A stretch of DNA of 64,000 nucleotides, taken from assembly GCA_029204225.1 (NCBI GenBank), contig CM055092.1:17417921-17481920 (forward strand). The letters are read 5' to 3'. Of this stretch, positions 23,797 to 34,165 are shown in pieces (within the stretch, counting starts at the first letter, position 1; each line of letters starts with the position of its first letter). Origin of the DNA: Diphasiastrum complanatum. Taxonomy: Eukaryota; Streptophyta; Lycopodiopsida; Lycopodiales; Lycopodiaceae. The position numbers were made by a program, and so were the translations under genes. Below the pieces are notes generated by a model. That model did no database searches. It saw only the letters and a list, made by a program, of their open reading frames with translations, and was not told where the DNA came from.

Positions 23797-23859
23797 AACC
23801 TACAAGTGTGCTCATGTGAAACTTTGAAACATTTTAAAGGCTTTATATAAAAAAAATTT

Positions 23860-25000
23860 GGTCATGTTTTGAGTACAGATTGCAGCTTAATCAATAATAA
23901 GGTCCTTAAATGCTCCTTGGAAAAAGGACTTAATCATATCGATCTACAACATACTAATATCCAGAGTATTTCTTCTGAATTACGTGATGGATGGCTTAAA
24001 CTCATGAAATTTTTACCTATGTATTCAAGTATAGATATTGATAAGCATGCTGAGTTTTGTAGAGAAAGTGCCCTATTGCTATGGAAAGACTTGATAGCCC
24101 AGATTTTATCCTTTTTTTTTATCTTACAAATAATCTCATCTCAAGTTCTTTGGAATACATAAATACCTCTATGTGTGAGTTATCACATGATGATTTCATA
24201 TATTCAAGGGAATTACCTTACTTGTTATGCACATACAAAGCGCATAAAGAAACATTCAGATGGATCATGAATGCACATGATTGCTATTTTTCTAGACTTG
24301 CTAAGCTCCTAACATGTGCTCTTGGTATGTTGTATCCTTTCATTATGAAAGATGCATGACTTAAGACAAACACATACAAGAGCATCCTAAATGGAGACAC
24401 ATCTTTACTATGGCAATGTGATTCATCTTTCGATTTCTATCTTAATTTACCCAAACTCATGTATACCATGAAAGCTACCAATATTTCTAAATGTTGCAAA
24501 AATATTCCTTTGGACGGAATTGATGATTAAAAACTATTATGGCAAAACTGATCAGTTTGGCATTTAAGAATGCCAAAATCAAAATACTCAAATACAGACG
24601 TATACCTGGGTCCAATGATTTTGAATGGTCTTCCAAAAAAGTAGTTTCGAATGAAAGAAATAGTATAGACAAGGATACCTTATGCAAGTGGAATTCCTAC
24701 TTAATAGACAATTGCATTGTCAGGCTTGGAGATCATACTTGGAGACAGGTCCAAGGAATACCTATGGGTTTTTCATGGTCACCTATGTGGTGTAACTGGT
24801 ACATTTCATTTTTTGAAATGCAATTCATTAAAAGACTTGCAAGAAGATTAGGGCAAATTACATTTATTAACAACTTCAAATATTCATTCAAATATATTGA
24901 TGACATATGCTTTATCAATAATCATACGGTTTGACGTTTCCTAGACAAAACCCAACTAAGGACACCTAACAATTCATTTTGGATCTATCCCTTGGAATAC
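23860..25000 (+). pseudogene. Penelope-like element reverse transcriptase fragment
   Basis: Plus-strand coding-like sequence in three frames carries, in order, a Lys-Ala-His-Lys block (LPYLLCTYKAHKETFRWI, about 24205), a FSRLAKLLT block, a SKCCKNIPLDG block (about 24495; normally Asp in this motif, here decayed), LGDHTWRQVQGIPMGFSWSP (about 24725), FEMQFIKRL and YIDDICFIN (about 24895, the catalytic Asp pair), then TPNNSFWIYPLEYHEI. The GIPMG and YIDD blocks with an FRW motif shortly after KAHK are those of Penelope-like RTs rather than of copia, gypsy or LINE. No GIY-YIG endonuclease was seen. Frameshifts near 24080 and 24530 and a stop at 24933 make it dead. Confidence 0.72.
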
Positions 25001-25089
25001 CATGAGATAGATGGAAACGATGCCATTGGTAATTCGTGTTGGAAATTAAGCCCACATTCCTCCTTGGTGGATGACTAATTCTATTTCAT

Positions 25090-26276
25090 GATTCTTCCTG
25101 CATGTTTATTGATCATTCAAGTGAAAACAACTTTGGTTCTACGTCTGCTCCTCTGATACCTGCAGGAATCACAAGACTTAGACATCCAATTTATTTGAAG
25201 AACATCTACAATGGGCTTTCTGCTGATCTCCAGCAAAGAGTAACCAATCTTGTTATAATTTCAAGTATAGATGTTAGGTTCAATTACTTGAAGTCATTGA
25301 AGACTTGGCCATCTTCAAGGACTTCCAAGAACTAGCATTTAGAACAAGTCTGCAGAAATACTCTAAGTGTCGCAACAGTCTATAGAAATACACTAAAAAA
25401 ATACACTAAGTGTCGCAACAATCTGCAGAAATGAACTATGTTTTTCACAACTTTGGCTTTTTCGCAAAATCCCAAAGAGAGAGAAAAATGCTGAAGGTCA
25501 TCTATTTTTTTAATTTAAACTGTTTCAAGGGCACCTTCGCATTTTCAAGGCCCCTTCGGCTTTTTTGCAAAATCTCGAAGAGAGAAAAATGTCAAATGTC
25601 ATCTATTTTGAACGATGAACATTCCTAGTCACTTCCCAAAATTTGCAAAGTGAGAGAAAACCACTTCACGTAAAATGCGAAGTGAGAGAATTAGCGATGT
25701 CCTCATCAATGTCAACGATGCTAAATTGTGACCGTATACATTATGTACAGTCGTCACAAAAGCCATATACTTCCAAGTACAATGGCTTTCCTAATTAGGT
25801 GATAAGCATTGATTGTAATTGATACATGGATGAAATCTATAAGTAGATCGTCCGAGCACAAATTATTGGTTGCTCCATCCATGAGAAAAATGTTTGAGCA
25901 TCCTAATTACGCCATCATTTTTTGTTGTGATTGCTATTTTGTATTGTGCTTCAGTGTAATATAGCAGCAGCTTGCTTTTATCTGTGTACAACGTAGATGA
26001 ATGCTTGTTGTGATTGAATGCACTTTCATTGTTGTTTGATCGCGCTTGTTTACTCACTCTGATCAGAACATGGACCTCTATGACTCCTCAATTTTTGATC
26101 AGACGATGGCCATCTTTGACGCCTGAGGAACTCGTGTTATCATGCTGCTCTTCTATTTACTTCAAAACTATACTTCACGTTAAAACTGATTTCAGTAGTA
26201 CCACGTACAAACCATCTCTAATCTCTTCGATGGACTATACTTTTATTTCAGAGTATGAATTAATTTTTAAGATCCT
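25090..26276. other. Non-coding, with short direct repeats
   Basis: The first part (25102-25335) is an open frame with no recognised motif. From 25360 to 25440 a unit with ACTAAGTGTCGCAACA and a C-T-G-C-A-G-A-A-A block is repeated three times. From 25440 to 25620 a longer unit (TTTTTCGCAAAATC, AGAGAGAAAAATG, GTCATCTATTTT) occurs twice. The rest is AT-rich and holds no feature I can name. Confidence 0.5.
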
Positions 26277-26423
26277 GTTGGACAATTAGAACTCTTAAGG
26301 CTATGATTACATTTAGCATAAGCTATCTTTTAGATTGGTTTTGCATTTAGCAATTGATTAGAACGGGAGAGCTGTTCTTGCTCTCTTTCCCGTTCGCGTT
26401 CTTCTATCTCCCTTGCCCCATCA
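26277..26423 (+). repeat. copia-4 5' LTR (probable, 147 bp)
   Basis: The sequence from TGTTGGACAATTAG to CCTTGCCCCATCA has TG...CA ends and stands 3 bases before the primer site. A length near 150 bp fits copia lineages with short LTRs. No second copy is in the window, so the start is inferred. Confidence 0.5.
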
Positions 26424-26426
26424 GAT

Positions 26427-26438
26427 TGGTATCAGAGC
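26427..26438 (+). other. copia-4 primer-binding site
   Basis: TGGTATCAGAGC, the plant initiator-Met tRNA complement, 50 bp upstream of the gag ATG at 26491. Confidence 0.9.
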
Positions 26439-26490
26439 ACAGTTCAAATAAGCCGAGAGATTAAGTTTGTTCTATTTGTATACTGTTATC

Positions 26491-27661
26491 ATGTCTCATA
26501 TAGGTAGCTCTTCATCTTCATCACTCAATGAAGCTAGAGTCATTGACAAGTTCAATGGTTCTAACTTCTACATTTGAAAGTTAAAACTTAGAATGATGTT
26601 GATAGATAGAGATCTTTGGGATGTAGTAGAAAGTGCAGACCTGAAACCAGAGGATGGTGATCAAGCAAGGGCCTGGAGGATCAAAGATCAGAAGGCCCTA
26701 GCATGTATCACACTCAATCTGGCCGACTCCCAAATATCTCACATTACCACATGCAAGACCTCTAAGGAAGCACTGGACTTGTTATCAAGTCTTTATAAGA
26801 CTCACGATGTAACCACGAGATTACATCTTAGAAGAAAGTTCTTTACTCTTAGCATGTCTGATTCTACTGCCATCACTTCTCACATCAACAGTTTCAAGTC
26901 TATGTTAGATCAATTATCAGCTGTAGGATGTGAAAATTGTCAACATTTCCTAGCTAGTTTGAGGCCTAAATTGGCTAAAATTGTAAATAGTTTTGGTTCT
27001 GGAGTTTTGCACGTGTGAACCAGGCCACAATGTTTTTATTTACTGTATTTTTTCAGTATGATGAAGTGTCAAACTTCATACCCTTCAAAATGAGACCATT
27101 TTGATGTATTTTGGTCATATAAGCCATTTTTAGCTATTTTTCCTATATAGGGAATATCTAGGGTCAAGTACCTTCTAGAGAGAGGAGAGAGAGTCATCTT
27201 CCTCATCCATAAATAGTAGGGAAGTCGTGGAGAACAGGTTGGAGAAACCTTTTGTATGCTTCATTGAGATCAATAGATCATTGTCATTGTTTCTTCCTCC
27301 ATTGAGAGCATTGTTGTGTGTATTGTCTTCAAGCTATTGTGTATGATCTTAGGTGCTTTCCAAAAGTGATAGGCTGATGTATTATGGACTGTATAATGCT
27401 ATTTTGGGCCGCACTTGATGTTTATGGAAGTTTCCATTTGTGATAAATGTTTTTTGATCAAGTTCTTTGCATTCTAGGTAGCATAGAATGTGTTGCCAAT
27501 TCCTAGCTTATGTAGTTTGGAGTGCAAGCATTCAAGCCAATGATCTTGGAGTTTAGATCCACTTAGGATCTGTATTTTTCACATAGGATGTTCTATTCAA
27601 GATGATGATGCCATTATGACCTTGCTTTCTTCTCTTCCAAAGTCCTATGAGCACTTTGTGG
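26491..27661 (+). pseudogene. copia-4 gag, first part, split by a solo LTR
   Basis: Gag starts at 26491 (MSHIGSSSSSSLNEARVIDK) and includes the FNGSNFYI block (a TGA follows where Trp is usual), DLWDVVES, AWRIKDQKALACITLNL and THDVTTRLHLRRKFFTLSM. At 26929 a solo LTR interrupts it; it resumes at 27584 with IQDDDAIMTLLSSLPKSYEH, the conserved copia gag block. A second insertion follows at 27662. The interrupted halves are in the same frame. Confidence 0.85.
26929..27583 (+). repeat. Solo LTR with TGTGAAAA...TTTTTCACA ends
   Basis: A 655-bp sequence starts TGTGAAAATTGTC and ends ATTTTTCACA, with TAGGA directly on each side (26924-26928 and 27584-27588). The exact 5-bp duplication and the restored gag frame show an LTR left after LTR-LTR recombination. 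Its ends match those of the elements at 27662-28938 and 30279-34998. Confidence 0.88.
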
Positions 27662-28938
27662 TGTGAAAAATAGCCTATTTTGGTTAAGAGTAAATTGGTT
27701 GTTTGATCAATGAGTGCTCTCTAATTTTGAAAGAGCAAGAATGAGTTAATCACTCAATGTTTTGAAAAATGTGTCTTTTCTTTTGGAGAGGCAAATTGTA
27801 AGCTTCTTATGAGAATAAATGAAACATCCTTGAAGGACACTTATATCCATAAGCAAGTATGTAGCCTCATGAAGTTCAAGATCACTTGTAATTACAAGAT
27901 TAGGAAAATCATGCTTACTTTTGATGATTTGTGGACTAGTCAATTAAGCATGATAAATCTTGGTAATAGTAGCAAGTACATGTTTTGTGATCTTGATCAA
28001 TGTGATTTTCACAAGACATGGAGACATCGGATTTCCTTCAAAGAGAATCATAAAGATCAAGGAGGAGCAAGTTTCAAATTCATGCATCTTGACTCAACAT
28101 GGAAGAAATCAAGTGAAAAGGTGCACAGAAGAATCAAGACTCTTCAATTCATCTTGGAGGAGATCAAGATCAAAGAAGCTCTATCTTGGATATGGTGATA
28201 GATCATGTCATCACATTTAGGGGCTCATTAGTCATCTTCTAAACCTGAATATGATTCATTTCTGATGTTAAGATCAGGTCTTAGAATTGTATATAGATAC
28301 ATTATTGTTTCCAAGGCTAGATTTGAGGAGTGTGAAAAATAGCCTATTTTGGCAAATCTAGCCATGTAGAACTTTGTAAATATTGTGTATAATTGGGGTC
28401 CACACATGGAAGGCCAAGATGCAACATGGCAACCCACTCCTAATGTAGGTTATTTCAAGTCAAGAGAGTTGGTCATGTCTATTTGGTAATCATCCCTACT
28501 TTATAGGACCTACACCTAAGTTTAAGGTGAAAATTTGACCAACTAGCTACCTACCAAGCATAACTCTAGGATCTAGGCTACAAATTTGCTATGTATTCCA
28601 AGCTCTCATAGTGAGAAGATAGAATACTTTTGGAGCTCATTGGCAATCTCAAGCTAGTTCACCATGTACATTGAGTTTTTGTGATCCAAATGAAACCAAA
28701 TCAATTTCTACTTGTTTCTCAGGTTGAAGGCCGTACTATAGCCAGTAGTAGACAGTTCTGGGCTCAATTTCAATATTGATCAATGCTTTTGATTGTTAAT
28801 GTTTGTTGTTTGTCAAATTGCCAATCTAAATCAACTTTTTTGTGTCTAGTTTTTTGATAGATTGTTAAGCAAGTATCCAATCACTCTTGTGGATCTTTTG
28901 TAGATCCATTTATGGTCCTAAAGTACAGTACATTCACA
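27662..28938 (+). mobile_element. Deleted, polymerase-less LTR element in copia-4 gag
   Basis: Flanked by TGTGG on both sides (27657-27661 and 28939-28943). Only the first 22 bases of the 5' LTR (TGTGAAAAATAGCCTATTTT...) remain, then 650 bases of internal sequence with one ORF (27809-28198), then a complete 608-bp 3' LTR (28331-28938, TGTGAAAAATAG...CATTCACA). The deletion removed most of the 5' LTR, the primer site and the front of the internal region. It is related to the element at 30279-34998 by LTR ends, ORF and ORF position. Confidence 0.85.
27809..28198 (+). CDS. Conserved unknown ORF of the TGTGA element family (short form)
   Basis: A 129-residue frame is related to the 220-residue ORF at 33366-34028. 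Shared blocks in the same order are LLMRI(N/S)E, DTYIHKQV, the EKIM/RKIM block, a T-W-R-x-R-I-S block, GAS(F/L)K and, at the C-terminus, IKEALSWIW followed by TGA. The homology starts upstream of the first Met, at about 27790. It lacks about 60 residues found in the other copy, without loss of frame. It ends 132 bases before the 3' LTR. No known domain is seen. Rich in Lys, Ile and His, with no obvious membrane segment. Function unknown. Confidence 0.5.
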   Translation: MRINETSLKDTYIHKQVCSLMKFKITCNYKIRKIMLTFDDLWTSQLSMINLGNSSKYMFCDLDQCDFHKTWRHRISFKENHKDQGGASFKFMHLDSTWKKSSEKVHRRIKTLQFILEEIKIKEALSWIW

Positions 28939-28943
28939 TGTGG

Positions 28944-29954
28944 TGATGATCTCCACACAACCCGACCTCACTCTTCAAAAGGTGATTGGTCATCTTCTTC
29001 AAGAAGAAATGCGGAGAAAGACCAGTGGCTTGTCCATCAAAGACAAATCCATGGCCCTGTACACCAAGAGGAAAAAATATTCCAAGGGCAAGAATCAAGT
29101 GCAGCAGCAACAACAGAAGCCTCAAACTCAAGGTGAGCACGGTGGATCGCACAAAAAGCTTTTCTGCAGATATTGCAAAAGAGCTAATCACGATGCCAAG
29201 GAGTGTCGCATCAGGATCTACAATGAGACAAAGAAGCAACAACAGCAACAACAGCCAGAATCCTCCAACACGGCGAAATTCAAGGAGTCAGACACACAGT
29301 TGTTAATGGCTTACAACAGTAGTGAAGACTGTGATAGCTGGTACTTGGACAGCTGCGCTACCCAACAAATGACCTCTCGCAAGGAATGGGGTACGGAGTA
29401 CACAACTTACAACAGAGACCAATTCATCTACCTCAAAGATTCCATCACAATACGCGTGGAAAGAAAAGGAGCAGTGAAGATCGGCTTCAACAATGATCTG
29501 TCCATTTGTGTTCCTAACATCCTTCACATTCCTTAGTTATCAAAGAATCTGTTATCATTCTCTAAGATAACTGATGAGGGCTATACTGTTATTTTCTCAT
29601 CTGAGCAATGTACAATACTCAAGGAAGATACTACTCTGACTACATGCACTAGAGTCGGAAATCATTACATGCTCTCTAGTTCAGTTGCATTAGCTAGCAT
29701 CTCTAATGAAAATGTAAATGACAGTGCTGTTCTGTGGCATAATCGATTTGGACACGTGAATACAAGATCACTTTCTTATATGCGTTGTAGTAATTTAGTT
29801 GATGGTTTGAATTTCCCATCTTCATTAGATAGGAAATCTTTCTTTTGTGAATCATGCATCTATGGGAAGCACCCTAGAAGCAAGTTTCCAAAATCACACT
29901 CCATCAAAACAAAGAATGTATTAGATCTTGTACATAGTGATCTCTGTGGTCCAA
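28944..29954 (+). pseudogene. copia-4 gag end, protease and integrase start
   Basis: After the insert gag resumes in frame (MISTQPDLTLQKVIGHLL) and goes on to a CCHC-like knuckle (CRYCKRANHDAKEC) and a glutamine-rich linker. The protease active site reads WYLDSCATQQMT, with Cys where the catalytic D-S-G needs Gly. A TAG at 29535 interrupts the protease tail. The integrase HHCC finger is present (LWHNRFGHVN...CESC), and the first catalytic Asp block LVHSDLCGPM ends at the Athila-like LTR (29955). Confidence 0.87.
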
Positions 29955-30278
29955 TGTTGGAGGGTTTGCAGATCCCAAGGCAACCCTAACCCTAGTTAGT
30001 AAGTGAGAGGGATTTGGCACCCTGCGTGTGTAAGTCCAACCCAATGATCACATAGAGATTTGATTAGTTACAAGTCAATAAAAGGAGTTTAGGCCTTTTT
30101 GCAGGACTTTTAATGTCGCAGGGCCTAAATGTCAAGTTAGTGAATAAAGTTGGGTTTCTCTCCAATTTGGATGGTTCCCACTCTTTTTTAAATTTGAATA
30201 ATTAGGGAGGCAGAAATGGACCAATAGGATTCAGAGGCCAGGGTCCTCCTCTCTACTATAAAAAGGGACCAACTCAAG

Positions 30279-31109
30279 TGTGAAAAATGCAAAAATAAGC
30301 TTGGTAGAGGCCAAAAATCATGTATATAGGATGATTACACATGTGTGGAGCCTGTTCCCATGTGTGAAAATAGTGTACTTGTCATGTACCATAATCATAT
30401 AGGTTGTACATATGATTTAATTCAAGTTCTAGTGGCTAAAAAGGCCAAAAACTAGTTTTCTAAACATATGACACATGGCATCAATCTATTGATTGCATGA
30501 GCCACATCCTTTGGTTAAGTGTCATATCCCATGTGTAGAGGACAGCTCACACGTGGAATAAGCTGAAGTAGGTGAATTTTGACTTCTAGAAAATTTCCAA
30601 GTAGATATCTATATAGAAGGAAAATGGACCAAAAGTGCTCAAAATAGAAGGTTTTGTCCAAGGGTCACTTTTGCATGATGAATCATCATATGACGAAGCA
30701 CCTTCACACATGTGGGATCAGAGGGATGATCAGTACCATGACCTCCCACTTATTGTATATATAGAGTCACATTTGGCCATAATCATAGTGAGACACTAAT
30801 CTTGGTTTTGGAAGTAATTTTGAGTGATTCTCTCCATTTGTCTACATTTGTTTTGATTGTTTTGAGGTTCTATCGATGTGTACTTGATTTTTAGGTTGGA
30901 GTCTATACTCAGACAATGTTTCACACGTGTGAAACCATAAAGTACACTTACCTTCAATTAATGATTGTTCTTGTTAGGATTTTGTGTCTGGAATTGATCT
31001 AGATTGATCTTAATCTGAAGTAGATTGATAGATCAAGTAATCTGACAACCAATTCCTCTTGAGGATCAGATTAGGATCCACTCTTGGTCCTTTTTGTACT
31101 TTTTTCACA
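30279..31109 (+). repeat. TGTGA element 5' LTR
   Basis: Starts TGTGAAAAATGC and ends TTTTTTCACA. Contains a TATATATAG box (30757) and several palindromic CACACGTGTG or CACATGTG words (30333, 30361, 30552, 30708, 30932). Confidence 0.93.
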
Positions 31110-31122
31110 TGGTATCAGAGCC
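31110..31122 (+). other. TGTGA element primer-binding site
   Basis: TGGTATCAGAGCC adjoins the LTR with no gap; initiator-Met tRNA type. Confidence 0.93.
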
Positions 31123-32695
31123 TAGTACAAGAGGTTTTGTTGAAATTGATAGGGTTAATCCAGATCAAAGCCAAAATTAGCAGTTTTTTGGAAACTAGTC
31201 AAATTTTGTGTAGCGAGTTGGATTTGATAGCTATCCTCAAAATTTTTGGTCCAGATTTGGTTGTGGGCTGTAGGAACCCTTTTCACACGTGTGAGGCTGT
31301 ACATCTCCAGTTTTAACTGAGAAATTTTAAAATTTTGTAGAATTTGACTCACATACCCAATTTGAGTGATTTTTGGTGCAAAATCAAGCATTTTCTATAG
31401 TAAATCTAATCTCTTGATTAGTTCTTGGATTAGAAAAAAAAAAAGCTTAAATTTGAAGCTTGAAATAGGTGCATTAATTGATCTTCTTTGATTTTTTGAG
31501 TGTATGTTGAAGTTAAGAGAGATTTTCTAAAAATCATAGATTAAGGAGTGATATGCAAGGTGAGAGGTTGAAATCCATTGTACCATCACTCTAGATTTGT
31601 TCAAGAGTGATAGGGTCAAGTTTAGACGCATCAATTTGCTAGAAAACATCTTTGGATCTGTGAAACCTTTGAGAGTTTCTAGTGCATATAGAACATCTAT
31701 GCAAATCTTTTGTAGAATTTGACATAGATTGGCTTCAATTGAGAGTTCTAGAAAAGAGATTGTGATCCAAGTCACATTGTTCAACCCTACTCAATTTGTT
31801 TGAGTGACTGTAAGGTTTGAAAAGAGTCATTAAGGTGTCTATGACAAATGTGTAGAGAGAGATCCAATTTTCTAAGAGTTCCTTCCTTTGTCGAGGGCAA
31901 GATCTAGAAGCTCATTATGTGTTGTTATTGGTGAAGAATTAGTCTTCTCCTATGTGATAAAATCTTTTTAAGTGGCATTAGCTCTTTGAAGCACAATATC
32001 TTAGTGAGAAAAATCACAACTTTTGATTTTGAATTTCATTCCAAGTCTTAAAAAGTAGAGTAATTGGTGGAATCCAATAGGAGTGATTGAGTTCAATTTG
32101 TTGAGCAAAAATTGACATAGTATGTATGAAACTCAAATTAGTTCTATTCAACTTTCTTTGTGAGAGTGTGAGGGTCAATTTGTGATCCCATTTGATGTCT
32201 AGAATGAGGAGTCGTCCTATTTGAGTATTCATGCATGGTTGAGATCTTTGTGAATCTCTAGTTGTCTATTTCTTAAGCTTTGTGAAAAATTGGTGGTATA
32301 GTTTGTTTTCAAATCAAATCAAACTCATTCTAAATCTCAAGAGTGAGATTATTTGGGTCAAGAGTGAGTCCAAAATAAGTGATTAACTTTGATTTTCAGG
32401 TGTTTGAAACAAAATCCATCTTTTGTTCAAGAATCTTAAGTGTTGAGAAAACTAGTCAAGTGAAAAGGAAAATCTAGGTGTCAAATCTTTTCATATCCAT
32501 TTCAACTTTTGAAAGAAAGAGTCATTGGTATTTGATTAGTCCAATAGGGAAGTGGATCTGATTTCTTTAGTGATTTGATTCAAAGATTGTGTGCTTTTGT
32601 CTTAGTGATCAAAGCAAAGTTTCCAAGTGACTAGTCATTAGTGTGAAAATTGATTCTTTGGTTTGTGAGTTAGATCTTTTGTAGATCCTTCTAGA

Positions 32696-33306
32696 TTGTT
32701 GAAGATGTTCAAATCTAGTCTCTTCAAAGTCACAAATTACATTTGTAGAATCATATCACAAGTTTTTATTCAAATGGCATCAATAGGTGGCATCCTATTG
32801 AAGGAAAGAAAGGATCCTGAGTGTAACCTTTGTGGCAAGGGAGGATACACAAAGAAGACCAATCCGTCCAAGGAGAACCAAAGCAAGGGGGCCGAGGTGA
32901 AGGATGGAGCTTCAAGTTCAAAATGCAAATACAAGAAGGAGAAGTCCAAGGAAATGTTTGGAGTCTCACAAGGACTTGCAAGATTTGTCTTCAAGAGTCC
33001 ATCACAACACATGTCAAATATTTTGAAATTTTTCATTTGGAAGTGCATTGTTTGGTTCAAGATGCAAAGATAGATGTCACTTTCATGAAAGTAACTTGGA
33101 TTTATTTTATGTCCTTGGAAAGTATTTTGCTTGGAACTTTAGATAAGTTCAAACTTATTGTTATGATCCAAGAGAAATCAATCAAGAATAAGGAGCAACA
33201 ATCACAAAATGAAAATAGTTTCATTTATGCTATCATGTCAACTTATGAAAATCATTTTGCTTTGAAGAGATTTTTGTATCTCAAAAGTGGATTAAGGCAA
33301 TACTAG
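32696..33306 (+). pseudogene. Gag-like zinc-knuckle remnant of the TGTGA element
   Basis: The frame opening at 32696 contains MASIGGILLKERKDPECNLC and GKGGYTKK. The CNLCGKGGY block has the first two cysteines and the glycines of a retroviral CCHC knuckle, but the histidine is Tyr and the last Cys is lost. A lysine- and serine-rich stretch follows, as after gag knuckles. The frame stops at 33071, while another frame stays open to 33306. It is the only part of the element that resembles a known retroelement protein. Confidence 0.45.
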
Positions 33307-33365
33307 TTGAGTGTGATGTCTTAAAGTATAACAAAGCATGTTTTCCTTGTAAACTTACATTAGAT

Positions 33366-34028
33366 ATGAAGTCAAGGAAATGGAAATGTCTTCATAATGC
33401 AGGATCTTTTGGTTTTAATAAGATCATGAATGATGTGTTCATTCATAAAGATGAAAATTGCAAGTTTTCAATCTTAAAGGAAAGTTGTAAACTTCTTATG
33501 AGAATAAGTGAAGCATCCAAAGTGGACACTTATATCCATAAGCAAGTAGTTAGCCTTATTGAGATGGAAATATCTTTTGATTTCAATATTGAGAAAATCA
33601 TGCCAAGTTGTGGTGATTTTTGGACTTATGTTTCTAGCATAAGTAATCTTGATAATCATAGGAAGTGCATATTAAATGGTCATACTTGTTGTGATCATTA
33701 TGAGACATGGAGGTCTCGGATTTCCATCAAGAAGGAGCATCATGAAGAGGATCTTAAGGAGTCATCTCAAGGTTCAAGTGTGCCAAGGATTGAGGAGGAG
33801 AGACCTTATCAAGTTGTGATTCCAAAAAGAAAAACAAGAAACATGATTGAACCCATGTGGCTCACATTTCAAGGGAAAGAGGAGCATATCTCATGTGGAG
33901 CAAGCCTCAAGATCAAGCATCTACATGAAAATTGGAAGGAATCAATTTTGGAGATGCTAGGATGGTGCAAAGCTCTCAAGCTCATCAAATATGTCAACAT
34001 CAAAGAAGCACTGTCATGGATATGGTGA
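33366..34028 (+). CDS. Conserved unknown ORF of the TGTGA element family (long form)
   Basis: An intact 220-residue frame ends 137 bases upstream of the 3' LTR. It shares blocks with the ORF at 27809-28198: LLMRISEAS, DTYIHKQVVSL, EKIMPS, a WRSRIS block, GASLK and the terminal IKEALSWIW. A segment of about 60 residues (EEDLKESSQ...to about CGAS) is found only here; the difference is in frame. The nucleotide sequences have diverged visibly, yet both keep an open frame. I recognise no family and see no signal peptide, transmembrane segment or catalytic motif. It may be a gag-derived, envelope-position or accessory protein. Confidence 0.55.
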   Translation: MKSRKWKCLHNAGSFGFNKIMNDVFIHKDENCKFSILKESCKLLMRISEASKVDTYIHKQVVSLIEMEISFDFNIEKIMPSCGDFWTYVSSISNLDNHRKCILNGHTCCDHYETWRSRISIKKEHHEEDLKESSQGSSVPRIEEERPYQVVIPKRKTRNMIEPMWLTFQGKEEHISCGASLKIKHLHENWKESILEMLGWCKALKLIKYVNIKEALSWIW

Positions 34029-34165
34029 TTTCATATCAACATCAAGCTCATTCGTTGATCTTCACACCTTTTGAACCAACAAAGACCAATTCAGCCCATG
34101 GAGTCAAGTTCAAGATCATCATGTTTTCCATCAAGCCAGATTTATCAAGCTAGATTTTTGAGGAG

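Larger units (their letters stand above)
26277..29954 (+). mobile_element. Ty1/copia element (copia-4), carrying several insertions
   Basis: A short 5' LTR (26277-26423) and a primer site (26427) precede gag. Gag is interrupted at 26928 by a solo LTR and at 27661 by a deleted LTR element, each with an exact 5-bp target duplication, and reads on in frame across both. It then continues through the zinc knuckle, protease and the start of integrase up to 29954, where an Athila-like LTR is inserted. The remainder of integrase and RT are not found in the window. Confidence 0.85.

Noticed and set aside
24733-24918. Minus-strand ORF opposite the Penelope-like RT
   Set aside because: Shadow frame; all recognisable RT blocks are on the plus strand.
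31123-32690. Several short ORFs after the TGTGA element primer site
   Set aside because: All are short, on both strands, with no motif, and none is shared with the related element at 27662-28938.
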